This document shows, one piece after another, positions 53,560-63,301 of a DNA stretch of 64,000 nucleotides. Source of the DNA: Shinisaurus crocodilurus (Eukaryota > Chordata > Lepidosauria > Squamata > Shinisauridae); assembly GCA_021292165.1 (NCBI GenBank), contig CM037880.1, forward strand, positions 179,821,085 to 179,885,084. The letters are read 5' to 3'. The first letter of the stretch is position 1. Every line of letters begins with the position of its first letter. Below the pieces are notes generated by a model. It had not been told where the DNA came from. It saw nothing but the letters and a program-made list of their open reading frames with translations, and ran no database searches. The position numbers were made by a program, and so were the translations under genes.

Positions 53560-53918
53560 ATTAGCAACGGAGTACACGAGAGAGGGCTTTTCTGCAGTGG
53601 CTCCACACCTCTGGAATAAGTTGCCACCAGGGGTCTGTCAGGCCCCATAATTGCAGACTTTTAATAAGGCCCTGAAGACTTACTTCTTTACTCTGGCCTT
53701 CCCTTGATGTATCAGATTGGGTTACAACTGCAATTGTGTTGTAGGCTTTGTCTTATGCTGATGTTAGTTGTTTTGAGGAACTTTTGCTGCTTTTATTATT
53801 GTATCGGGTTTTTTATTATGATTTTTATTATATGTATTTTAATGTTGTATCGTATGTCACCTTGGGAGGGCTTCTGCTCTGAAAGGCAGCATATAAATAT
53901 TTTAAATAAATAAATAAA
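53560..53918 (+). mobile_element. L2-type LINE 3' end
   Basis: The plus strand reads GRGFSAVAPHLWNKLPPG, then LQTFNKALKTYFFTLAFP, then a 3' UTR ending CACCTTGGGAGGGCTTCTGC, TCTGAAAGGCAGCATATAAA and (AAAT)n. It is the same C-terminal block as at 26840-26976. One in-frame stop separates the two motifs. Confidence 0.8.
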
Positions 53919-55708
53919 TGTATGGACAGCTTTTTAAAAGTAAATTTCAGGCTCAGAAGGCCCAATCTAGATCAAGATTCTGTTGTAGGAGGAAGGGCTT
54001 TAACCTTTTGCCCCCACTGGGACGTGATCTGTATTGGGCCTCCTAACTCCATTTCCACTTTTGGGAAAAAAATATGAATCAGAGTGTAGCGCTACTCTTA
54101 TAAATTCATTGCATTCTGTTTCTATATTATTGTGTGATTTTAAAAAAAAAATCCACATGGAAATTGTTTATAACAATTGTTTATAACAAATATGTATAAG
54201 TACATATTTATATTTATTTTTGAACATATGTTCTCACAAAATATGCATTTATAAATGTATTTTAGTGAAATGTTTGGATGCTTGAATGTATTTTACCCCA
54301 AAATATCAACTTTAAAATGCCTCTTGATATGTTTTTTGAGCTGAGAATTGCATCGCAATATTTGGAGAAGTGCAAAATAAAGGATAATTATATTCTGATC
54401 TTTGCATAAGTGTGGCTTAAGTCAGTTTGCCATTGAACTTGAAGTTCACAAAGGTTGGATTCTTCAAGCACCCCTTTCATGGGCTCTCTTTCCAGCTCAC
54501 TACTGTTCATCAGGCCTTGCCTCTGGGCTCACAGCAGCCTCACAGGATTGTCCCCATTTCCATTTGTGAAATGTTGGATGAAAAGTTCTTTACCTCATCC
54601 TTTTACGTTATCAGGGAATAAACGTTGTCTAGGGTCATGTTGTCTAGGGTCACTGAAACAGTCCTTTGGAAGTTGTTCATCTTTAATGAGATTGTACTCA
54701 GGAAGTTTGGAATGGATGAAAAAGAAATTTTATAAACTATGTCGGCGTTCTTCCTGTAGGGATTATATACAGGATGCTAAGATGTTGCACAGAGGAGGTT
54801 GTGGTTTTTTGTGTCTTTTAAATAGAATGAATCATAGAATTATAAACAAAAGGCTTGCCTCTAACACACCTGCACCCAATAGGATATTCATCTCCTTATT
54901 TCACTAAAGCGTTCATTCTGAGTTTCATAGCTCTGTGTAAACACGTTCACAACAAATCATAAAATGCAGACAATAGGTTAAGTGTAAAGCTTTAATGCAA
55001 AGGATATTGTGTTTCTGTGTACCTTTCTGAATAATTGCTTGTGGCTTTGCTAGTTCTGGCTATTCCACAAACCCATAATGCTCACTTAGTCTGATAGACG
55101 TTTGTTAACTGAATGCAATTCTTTCTGTTATTTTAATGGTCTTGGGAAATGATCTTTATCTGCAATTTGCATATTATAAAACAATTGTATATATAAAAAT
55201 TCATATAAATATAATGTTCACATGTATATGATATGTCATTTCTCTGTTAGTATATCAAAGACTGATTTCACACTTCTACATTTGGATTGGTTTGCTTTGT
55301 AGCAAGTTGGCTGCAGGCTTCTAGCCTTTTATGTGAAGCAGGACACATAACTGTAGTGGTTAAGGTTTTTATCTTATGAATATGAGGTCATTGGTGTGAT
55401 TCCTGGTTTGGTTCAATGGCATAGTCAGTGGTGAGGGATGATGGGAGAACCACAAGTTGTCCACACCTTCTCTACTCCCTCCCTGCTGATCAGCTGATTG
55501 GCATGATGATTGCTACTTTACTGTCAAGACTATGTAAACACAGCTCTAGCCACTGTGCATGCATTCACAGTTAGGTCAGGGCCAGGGTGTACATTTTGGC
55601 AGTGTCGTGTCACAGCTGTTCTAGGGATATTGCTAAAGGGTTGGATGACCAGGCCAGGTAACCTGGCAAGACCTGCAGCACCATAATTCTTTTAGCTATT
55701 GGCCTTGC
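53919..55708. other. Unique AT-rich sequence, no gene supported
   Basis: A 150-codon frame at 54455-54907 overlaps another at 54427 and has no recognisable domain. 54950-55260 is very AT-rich and repeat-free. Confidence 0.35.
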
Positions 55709-56030
55709 CTGAGGAGCAGGGCCGGTGCTACCATTAGGCCAACTAGGCGGCTGCCTAGGGCGCCGGGCTAAAGGAGGCGCCAGAAATGCCTTGGGGGGGG
55801 AAAAATACATCACGTATTTTACCAAGTTTGTTTTACCAATCATGTCCTGTGGACGGGGAAGGGAAGGCGAAAGAAGCGCACCCCTCCCTCTCTCTCCTCC
55901 AGCTCGTTACCAGGAACAGCAGCAGGCAGGCTCCTCCTCACAACCAGCATCAAAAGAGGCAGAGAAGGCTACAGACTGGAGGAGGGGAGGCGGGCAGGGG
56001 CCAATGATGGGAGTCTGGTGGGCGGCCGGA

Positions 56031-56108
56031 AAGGATGCACCTGCAAACACCTCCTTCGCCTTCCCTCTCAAGGATGCACCTGCAAACACCTCCTTCGCCT
56101 TCCCTCCC
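56031..56108. repeat. Tandem duplication, 2 x 39 bp
   Basis: AAGGATGCACCTGCAAACAC, CTCCTTCGCCTTCCCTC is repeated head to tail with a 39-bp period. The period is a multiple of three, so one frame reads a 13-residue repeat (KDAPANTSFAFP plus one). The frame is not otherwise protein-like. Confidence 0.95.
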
Positions 56109-56265
56109 TCGCGTGAGCCTCAGGTTCCTCAGCTCAAGGTCCCCTGAAAGCAGTTATTTCCAGCAACCAGGGAGGGAGGGAAAGGTATTTTAAGCTAGCT
56201 GGGGCTCCAATGTTTTAATTATTTACCATGCTGTTTCTGTGTTTTGGTTTTAAATGGTTTTAGGA

Positions 56266-56460
56266 TGCAATCCTATGTGTGTTTGGAGGGGGGGGGAATC
56301 CTACAACTCCCAGCATTCCCCAGCCAGCCATGCGCAATCCTATGCATGTTGACATAGAAAAAAGCCCCACAACTCCCAGCGTTCCAACAGCCAGCCATGC
56401 TGGCTGGTGAATGCTGGGAGTTGCGGGGCTTTTTTCTGCCTCAACGTGTTTAGGATTGTG
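56266..56460. mobile_element. Family A MITE (double copy) nested in the hAT element
   Basis: ATGCAATCCTATGTGTGTTT ... CTACAACTCCCAGCATTCCC, CAGCCAGCCATG is followed by a second start GCAATCCTATGCATGTTGAC. A full hairpin (CCCACAACTCCCAGCGTTCC ... AATGCTGGGAGTTGCGGGG) follows, then TTTAGGATTGTGCCC. Confidence 0.85.
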
Positions 56461-56559
56461 CCCTGAGCTGTTGATGTTTTCTTTACTGTACTTTGAATAT
56501 TGTTGTCTGCCTTGAGCACTAGGCTAGTAAAGGGAAAGACAGGATAATATACATTATTC

Positions 56560-57546
56560 CAGGGATGGGGACTCGGACTCGAGGACTCGACTCGTGAGTC
56601 GGACTGAGTCCCCCCTCTGACTCGACTCGGACTCGAGTCCCAATATTTTTAATGGGACTCGAGACTCGACTCGGGACTCGTGACCAAGGACTCTTCAACA
56701 TCCCTGGGCTGTGCCAGAAGGAGTGGAGAGGAGCGTGATTGCCGGCGAAGAGCGCATGGAAGCGAGGTGTGCCGCTGCTCGGCCACTATGGACGGCTACC
56801 AGGAGTGCAGCCCCAACAGTGTGTCAAGATTTATTTTGATTGATGTGTTGCGTACTTGGGAGAGGCAGAAGAAGGACCTGAGATTACTCTGTGTGGCTGC
56901 TCTGTGTTTCTGGTTCCAGCAAGTTCATCACCAGTGGAGCGGGTGTTCAGTGAAGGTGGAATTGTGATGAGATCTCACCATTCCAGAATGGGGGCCAAAC
57001 ATTTAGAAAAAATCATGTTCCTCAAATGCAACATGGATAAGTTTTAGGAAGTACAGCAAGTTTATTTTTTTAAATCATTTTTCTAAAATGCAACCTTTCA
57101 GACATTTTGGGTTTGGCTGCCTCTGCCTGCCTATCTGGGGTTCCCAGCCTCCTCTGCCTGCCTGGTCTCTTCTTGACCAGTTCAACAGTTGAATTGTCCA
57201 AGACAAAGGCCTCTGCCTGCCTGCTTTGGGGTTCCCTGCCTCCTCTGCCTGCCTGGTTATTTTGCGTTTTTCTGCCTGGTCTGTTCTTGCCAAAATCAGT
57301 TGCAGAGTTTTGAAATAAAAAGGCACACTTGTGCCTAGAATTTATTTAAACCACACATCTGAAGTAGCCTTATTTTGTTGGGGGGAAATCCCATTGATTT
57401 TAATAGGGACTCGTGGAGTCAGCTTTGGGAGTGACTCGTGACTCGTGACTCGTGAGTCACCATTTTGGACCAAGGACTCGGACTCGGACTCGAGACTCGG
57501 GTCCAAAGACTCGTGACTCGAGACCAAGGACTCTTCAACATCCCTG
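56560..57546 (+). mobile_element. CAGGGATG-family hAT element, copy 3, exact TSD CATTATTC
   Basis: It starts CAGGGATGGGGACTCGGACT and ends CTCTTCAACATCCCTG. The flanks 56552-56559 and 57547-57554 are both CATTATTC. It is 987 bp. The 147-bp sub-unit is 56560-56706. The left 125 bp contain about a dozen ACTCG/CGAGT units and the right 150 bp about ten. By eye it is nearly identical to copy 1. Confidence 0.95.
56780..57047 (+). pseudogene. hAT transposase C-terminal remnant, frameshifted
   Basis: It has the same domain as 47572-47856, but a short deletion in the LRLLCVAALIVF segment moves the upstream part into another frame. The downstream frame keeps VFLVPASSSPVERVFSEGG and LEKIMFLKCNMDKF, with the same stop (57045-57047). 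Confidence 0.88.
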
Positions 57547-58128
57547 CATTATTCTGATAAAGAAATATTGCAACAAAGTGATAGAGAGAGGAGGGGAAGT
57601 AGCAAGTTTCGTAAATCCCCTCCTAAATTTGAACCAGATGATCCACGGGCTCTCTCTTTGCTATGTTTCTACTACATGCATCCCCCCCCCTGCAACCCAG
57701 AAGGTGTACGAGTCAAACCGGTGTCTCTGCACCTCCACCCTGCGAGGTAGAACAGGCTGCAAGACGCCCTTTTGTCTCTATTCCTCACAGGTAGCACCAC
57801 CACACCTCTCTCACATCCTTTTTTCATATCCCTTATGCTGCCTGCAGGAGGAGACAGGCTTTTACATATATATGGAGTAGGAGAAGGCCCTTGGGAGTTC
57901 CTGGCATAGCTGGGCTGATGTTGCCTCTTTGCTTTCCTCGTGAACACAAAGGAAAAGTCTCAAAGTCCACAAAGTTTTTCTATGGGGCTCGGCAGTTCCC
58001 AGGGAGGGAAATTTATTTCATAATGGGCATAGGGCTGGAGGGAGGGAGGGCTCAAGTGGGAGGGGGGGCGCTAAATATCTGATCTTGCCTAGGGCACCAA
58101 ATTGCCTTGCACCGGGCCTGCTGAGGAG

Positions 58129-58835
58129 AGATCACAGAATGACTTGAGCCCTATTCAACTGTTACTCACCAGAACAGGCAACACGGATACAGCTGTGCTG
58201 TGGGGCTATGTGTTTAGCTCCACCCCTGAGATTGTGCAGTTCCTCCCAAGATCTCACGTGATTATGGTAATGTCTGCAGTGGCAAGTCTTTTGTATCCGT
58301 GGAGGCTCACTGCATGATTAAGGACCCAGGAAAACATGTATGTCCTCAACACATGAGGGGTGTGAAGGAGCCACATGACCTCAGGGATGAGACTAAATGT
58401 GCAGCACAGCTGTATCCATGGTGACTGTTCTGGTGAGTATCTCTTAAATAGAGCTCTACCATCCATCCTGCTTCACACAGTAGTCAACCAGATACCTCCT
58501 ATAAGCACACAAGCAGGATATGAAGTCAATAGTCCTCTTGCGCTGCTGTTCCGCAGCAGCTGTACAGCCCTGGCACAAGCTCTATTGCCCCCTGAAGTAG
58601 AAGAGAACATATGCTGCCACATCACAACCAATGTCACATTGAGTCCCCTTCCCCCATCCTATGTTTGCCTCATCACACGGAGAGCCGCGTGGCCAGAAGC
58701 AGCAGCTGCAGGGCTCTCTGTGCGATGAGACAAACAGAGGGTGGGCAGCTGCTCTAGAGAGTCCCACTGGCCACTCTCGTTGTGACAAATGCCATGGTGA
58801 AGAGCAGCTGGTGGGGCTCTCCAGAGCACCCACTT
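58129..58835. other. Mostly unique; LINE-tail trace at 58457-58540
   Basis: CATCCTGCTTCACACAGTAG, TCAACCAGATACC and AAGCACACAAGCAGGATATG resemble the reverse of the CR1/L3-like tail. No gene supported. Confidence 0.4.
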
Positions 58836-58899
58836 GAGGAGGAGGAGGAGGAGGAGGAGGAGGAGGAGGAGGAGGAGGAGGAGGAGGAGGAGGAGGAGA
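58836..58899. repeat. (GAG)21 microsatellite, pure purine
   Basis: 64 bases of uninterrupted GAG/GGA. The encoded Arg, Glu or Ser/Leu runs in the six frames are artefacts. Confidence 0.97.
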
Positions 58900-59316
58900 G
58901 CCCTCCTGGGGTGGGGGGAGTGGACCAAATCACCACTCCTCTTGCTTCACCACCTTAGGCAGCTGCCTCATCCTGCTTCATGGGAGGGCTGGCCCTGGGG
59001 ATGTACTTGCATTCATCAATGAAGACAGATGCCAGTCTTCTTGCTAGAATGAAAATCTATTTGTACTGTTCAAAGCATGCATATATCTTGTGGATCTCTG
59101 TACTAAGCCATGCTGCTTCCATATACCAGTGAGTTTTCCCCCAAACTCTTGTCATGCCTCTTAAAGAGTTATTACCATATTTATGTATAAGTGATGTGTC
59201 TGTCTATAAGAAAAGCATCTTCTTTTGGACAGTTCAACATCAGCATCCTAATATGACAGTCTCCAAATTAATTGTATATTTCTATTTATGTTTTAATTGT
59301 ACATGTTTTAATGTTG
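58900..59316. other. Possible hAT right end at ~58940-58998, then unique
   Basis: CACCTTAGGCAGCTGCCTCA ... GGGAGGGCTGGCCCTG resembles the right terminus of a CAGGGCCAGCCC-type hAT MITE. No left end or target duplication could be paired. Confidence 0.35.
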
Positions 59317-59361
59317 CAAAGCTACCTTGAGTGGCTTTACTGGGAAAAAGGCGGGATATAA

Positions 59362-59414
<53 letters not shown>

Positions 59415-59446
59415 TAATAATAGTAGTAGTAGTAGTAGTAGTAGTA
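59317..59446 (+). repeat. LINE/SINE 3' tail followed by (AAT)n-(TAG)n
   Basis: GCAAAGCTACCTTGAGTGGC, AAAAAGGCGGGATATAAAAT is a retroelement tail. It leads into about 60 bases of AAT repeat with one interruption (ATGATAATAATAG) and then nine TAG units. Confidence 0.85.
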
Positions 59447-59611
59447 ATTTGGCACAGCGTGAGAATGGAGTTATGCTTTCTGATTATGATACATGTTGGG
59501 AGTCCACCCCAGCCACTAAGATTCCAAACCTTTGTTTTTACAAACTTTGCCTTTGACAATAGCTCAACATATTATTTAATTGCAAAGAAGATTGATAGCT
59601 TGGGACCCATT
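59447..59611. other. Short unique spacer
   Basis: Nothing recognised. Confidence 0.4.
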
Positions 59612-59697
59612 GGGTTGGATCCAGACTTACATACATAGAGTAGACTATATTGATATCAGTGGGTCTACTCTAAGTATTACTAATTCTGGATTCAACC
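59612..59697. mobile_element. MITE, family E, short copy
   Basis: GGTTGGATCCAGACTTACAT ... GTATTACTAATTCTGGATTC, AACC gives inverted ends, and AGAGTAGACTATATTGATAT / AGTGGGTCTACTCT pair in the centre. Confidence 0.6.
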
Positions 59698-59879
59698 AAT
59701 ACTTTATTTATTCTTTACATAATAAATAAATAAATAAATAAAATATCAAAGCCATGGAAAGCTAATTTATTTTTCCTTTGATTAAAATAGTTGGCCAACT
59801 TTTACACTCATAATAACCCATTATATGAGTTTGGCAGGAACCATTGGTCCAGAAGTGGCTGTTGGTCAAATAGTTAGAG

Positions 59880-60018
59880 CAGCTTTCCCCAACCTGGTGC
59901 CCTCCAGATGTGTTGGACTGTAACTCCCATAATTCCCAGCCAATTGGCTATGCTGGCTGGAAATTATGGGAGTTGAGTCCAACACACTTCATCAAGGGCA
60001 CCAAGCTGGGGAAAGCTG
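59880..60018. mobile_element. hAT MITE, family C, exact 8-bp TSD AGTTAGAG
   Basis: CAGCTTTCCCCAACCTGGTG, CCCTCCAGATGTGTTGGACT ... AAGGGCACCAAGCTGGGGAA, AGCTG. The flanks 59872-59879 and 60019-60026 are both AGTTAGAG. At 139 bp with a near-complete inverted structure, it is the type copy for family C in this window. Confidence 0.93.
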
Positions 60019-60026
60019 AGTTAGAG

Positions 60027-61696
60027 GATGCGCCCAGTGGTGCAGCTGTGCAATTTTAAACCCTGGACTTAATGACCTTTGGGGGGAGGTGCAGTTTAGA
60101 CACCCTGTGTTATTAATTCAGTTGTAAAACACACAGCAAACATTTCTCTTCACCCCCAACCACCATGAAATGCATACAGCTGCTTCTACATTCCTGATAT
60201 GTTAGGACAACAACAAAACTGTTTGCCAACCCTGATATAAAAAAATAATACTCTGAGCATGTGCAGTTTTGCATTTTAAACTCACTTAAATCATAGCACC
60301 ATCATGACTACTGGAATAAAATACAGTTTGCTTCTGCTGCTGCCCTGATGCCCTCATCCCCTATCAATCTCCAGGTGGTCATTGGGGGGGGGGGGCTGAG
60401 CTGTAGGGCCCTCCACTTTGGCCCCAACATCCTAGCCCTAGCTGCACCACTGGATGTGCCTCAACCCTGTTGTACTTTCTATGGTTCTTACCTTGCTCTG
60501 CCTTTACTCTTCCTCAACCCAAACATCCTCTGTGTCCCACTTGATCTGTTTGCTTATTCTCTGCTTGGTGTTTGCCCTTTTGTTTTCTCCCTTATCCATG
60601 AAGTCCTGGCTCGTTTGGGTATATGACACCACTTTAGATGAAATCCTGCACAATTTAAATCAGGAGGAAAGTATTTCAGGATGTGGATTGCACAATTTGA
60701 CACTTGTTTTTATGACCAGTGGTATGATTTGACTGGCACTTCACATGTTCTGCAGGTTTGGGAACTTGAAACATCTAGCTCTTGGCCCCTTAGCTTTGAT
60801 CCTATACAAGACTTAGCATTGGCCCCTTTTATGACTTTTTGTCTGTTTCTACTGTCTGTCCCCCCCAAAAAAACTTAGCTGTTTTGTGTGTGCCTCCACA
60901 ATATCATGTATCAGCCCCCCTTTGCAGATGCAAATACTTCCAGTTGCTTATGTGTCCAGTTCCTTTAGATCTCCCACTTGTACTTCTCCATGGGAAATAA
61001 ATAGAAAGGGAACAGGAATGTTGGCCTGTAATGCTAGGTGGAACAAAATGGGATATCAAAGTACCATTCTATTTTTCCACTGCATGGTTCCATTTAATAG
61101 GTTATGCTTCACGAAATGTGCACAACTCCACCTAATATCCACAGTTAACAAATCACAGATATGTTGAAGATGTGAGCAGATTCATGATCTCTGAACTTAC
61201 GCTAGTTTGCAAAAACGTAAGCGTCCCCCAACCAATACTTTGCCTCAGATGTCACAGCATCAAGTCTATTTTATATTCCATGAGTTTCACATTAGGATGG
61301 AATTCCAGTTGGAAAATCATTGGGGTTTTCAGTCTTCCGAGGTTTGTAATGTGGCTATGCTTTAACACCAAGAATGTTTTTCTTTAAAGTTGGATATCCA
61401 CACTTATTCTATTGGTAAACCACTTGGTTGCTGAATTGAGATTTTAGTCACCACTGGAACAAATATCCTACCAAGGATATACTTACTCCGAAGCCACATG
61501 AGAGAGCCATTCACAGGCGGTATCAGCTGCAGCTAAGCTGTTTGGATTTTTAATTTTTTTTTTCCGGATGTGTGTTCAACCTGGAAAATGTGTCTCTTAA
61601 AAATTTAAATCAATATTTTCCTTCCTTCTGTGTAGGTTGCTACTTACAATTGAAGAACCATTTCATGGCTCTGATCATCCATCTACTGGTGTGCAC
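60027..61696. other. Unique sequence, no gene supported
   Basis: Several overlapping 60-100 codon frames occur on the plus strand (60348-61387). They lie in three frames without shared motifs or splice sites that I can defend. A G-run is at 60385-60396. Confidence 0.35.
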
Positions 61697-61698
61697 AT

Positions 61699-61740
<42 letters not shown>
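61697..61740. repeat. (CA)n microsatellite
   Basis: A CA run of about 42 bases with one A insertion near its end. Confidence 0.95.
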
Positions 61741-61744
<4 letters not shown>

Positions 61745-62401
61745 CCAATTTTTAAAACTATGGCTGTTCAGAAAAAAAAAATTAACCAGAAGGGAGCCCT
61801 TTTACACAGGGCTAGTTCCACTACAATATGAAGGAATCCAGGTACCCCAAGAGATAAGGCTAAGAAACGATATTTGGTGGTGGTAATGGACCAGATGAGG
61901 GTGAATAAACAGAGATACAATCGAGACAAGATGGAGCTACGTGTTTGGTGGTTTGTCCCCCTGGCTGAAGCCTGTTCTAGATGGGGTTTCACTCACTCTG
62001 AATCAGGGGTAGGCAACGTGACATCAGAGACAGAAGTGGGGATTCGGGGGGGGGAGGGGCTCTGGATGTTGGGACTCACTTGCACAGGACAGAGCAGCAG
62101 CTCTCCCCAGTGTGGGTGAGTACCAACACCTGGCTCTGCTCATCCCTGCTGGTACTTCCGATCTCAGATCAGAGGTAGCAGCAGGAAAGCAGGGCAGCCT
62201 GGGTTCCTTTCTCCATGCTGGGAGGAAAAAAGAAAAAAAGGGGGTGACTTCCACCCCCTGACATGTCATCATGGATGGTGCCCTGCCCCCTGACGTCATT
62301 CAGTCCATGGGGGACCTGGGAGCACAATTTGGCTCCCCCACCCCTAAATAGGAATTTTGTACATTAAAAATATGTGCACCATCAATTTGCTATGACATGC
62401 C
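61741..62401. other. Possible hAT fragment at 62005-62345
   Basis: CAGGGGTAGGCAACGTGACA is a hAT-like left terminus. GGCTCCCCCACCCCTA at about 62331-62346 might be a decayed right end. No matching target duplication, so only tentative. Confidence 0.35.
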
Positions 62402-62455
62402 ATTGTAATCTTGGGCCTTTTTTCTGTTGAAACATACATAGGATTGCACCTTAAG
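62402..62455. mobile_element. Right arm of a family A MITE
   Basis: GGGCCTTTTTTCTGTTGAAA, CATACATAGGATTGCACCTT is a single arm. Confidence 0.6.
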
Positions 62456-62568
62456 AAATCTTTACAACCTATTCTTAACAGTAGGGTTACTTCTCAATAC
62501 CAGTAATTATTCATAAGAAAGTAAGAAAAGCTCAGACCAAAAAGTCCATCTAATAATAAATGCTGGAT

Positions 62569-62640
62569 AAAATGGAGAGGAGGAAGACTTTGTAAGCCAC
62601 CTTGGGTTCCTTACAAGAGTAAAAAAGGTGGGATATAAAT

Positions 62641-62682
<42 letters not shown>

Positions 62683-62720
62683 GCAGCAACAACGACAACA
62701 ACGACAACAATCATCATCAT
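62569..62720 (+). mobile_element. Sauria SINE 3' tail with (AAT)n, (CAA/CGA)n and (ATC)n
   Basis: AATGGAGAGGAGGAAGACTT, TGTAAGCCACCTTGGGTTCC, GGTGGGATATAAATGTAATA is the BovB-like tail. It is followed by 14 AAT units and degenerate triplets to 62720. The tRNA-like head is missing. The 62510-62560 stretch carries a trace of CR1/L3-like tail (AAGTCCATCTAATAATAAAT). Confidence 0.85.
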
Positions 62721-62816
62721 CTTCTGGTAATTGGCAATATAATTAAGAAAAAATCTGATGCCATTGGATTGTTGCATTGGCTTGTTAGGATATCTAAAGG
62801 ACTATATCAAGAGATA

Positions 62817-62818
<2 letters not shown>

Positions 62819-62848
<30 letters not shown>

Positions 62849-62849
62849 C
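62819..62849. repeat. (GATT)n microsatellite
   Basis: Seven GATT units. Confidence 0.95.
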
Positions 62850-63172
62850 AGTGTATTGGCTGCTACAAAAAAGGGATGATGGCTACATCTTGGAAAGTAA
62901 TTGGCATCAACTACTGATTCATGAATGGTTACAATATGAGATATTGCACCTATGAATTACTTGACCAATCTTGCTAAGTTTGGGGAGGCAAGAAAGATAC
63001 AAGTAAGGGGTATATGACAATGGAAAAAATTATTAACATTGGGAAATTATCACAGTTGCTATTATTTATTTATATAGTGCCAGCAGTGTCCATGTGCTTT
63101 GCAAAATATGAGAGGACTGGTCCCTGCCCCAAGGAGCTTACAATCTAAAATTCAACACAGGGGAAATAATAG
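62850..63172. other. Unique, then dispersed repeat piece at 63060-63155
   Basis: TTATTTATTTATATAGTGCC, AGCAGTGTCCATGTGCTTTG, GTCCCTGCCCCAAGGAGCTT, ACAATCTAAA matches the fragment at 19085-19175 and is a family that I cannot name. Confidence 0.5.
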
Positions 63173-63301
63173 AGCAGCCTTCCTGAACCTGGCACTTTTC
63201 AGTTTTGTTGGACTGCAACTCCCAGGATTTGGGCCATGCAGACTGGGAATTATGGGATTTGCAGTCCGACGCATCTGGAGGGCACCAGATTGGGAAAGAT
63301 T
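63173..63301. mobile_element. hAT MITE, family C, decayed
   Basis: CAGCCTTCCTGAACCTGGCA ... GGACTGCAACTCCCAGGATT and the return GGGAATTATGGGATTTGCAG, CATCTGGAGGGCACCAGATT, GGGAAAG. No exact target duplication. Confidence 0.75.

Larger units (their letters stand above)
55717..58120 (-). mobile_element. CAGGGCCGG-family hAT element, exact TSD CTGAGGAG, host of nested copy 3
   Basis: The left end CAGGGCCGGTGCTACC matches the reverse of the right end at 52199, and the right end TTGCACCGGGCCTG matches the reverse of the left end at 51555. It is therefore the same terminal family in opposite orientation. The flanks 55709-55716 and 58121-58128 are both CTGAGGAG. Without copy 3 and its duplication it is about 1.4 kb, with an interior unlike the 645-bp version. 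It also holds a family A MITE (56266-56460). Confidence 0.92.

Noticed and set aside
57452..57880. 142-codon open frame
   Set aside because: It starts in the GACTCG array of hAT copy 3 and runs through the target duplication into the host element, so it is an accidental fusion of two transposons.
58834..59022. Poly-arginine, poly-serine and poly-leucine frames
   Set aside because: These are six-frame readings of the (GAG)21 microsatellite.
62005..62346. Complete hAT element starting CAGGGGTAGGCAACG
   Set aside because: The right end is too decayed and no 8-bp flanking duplication matches, so it is noted only as a possible fragment.
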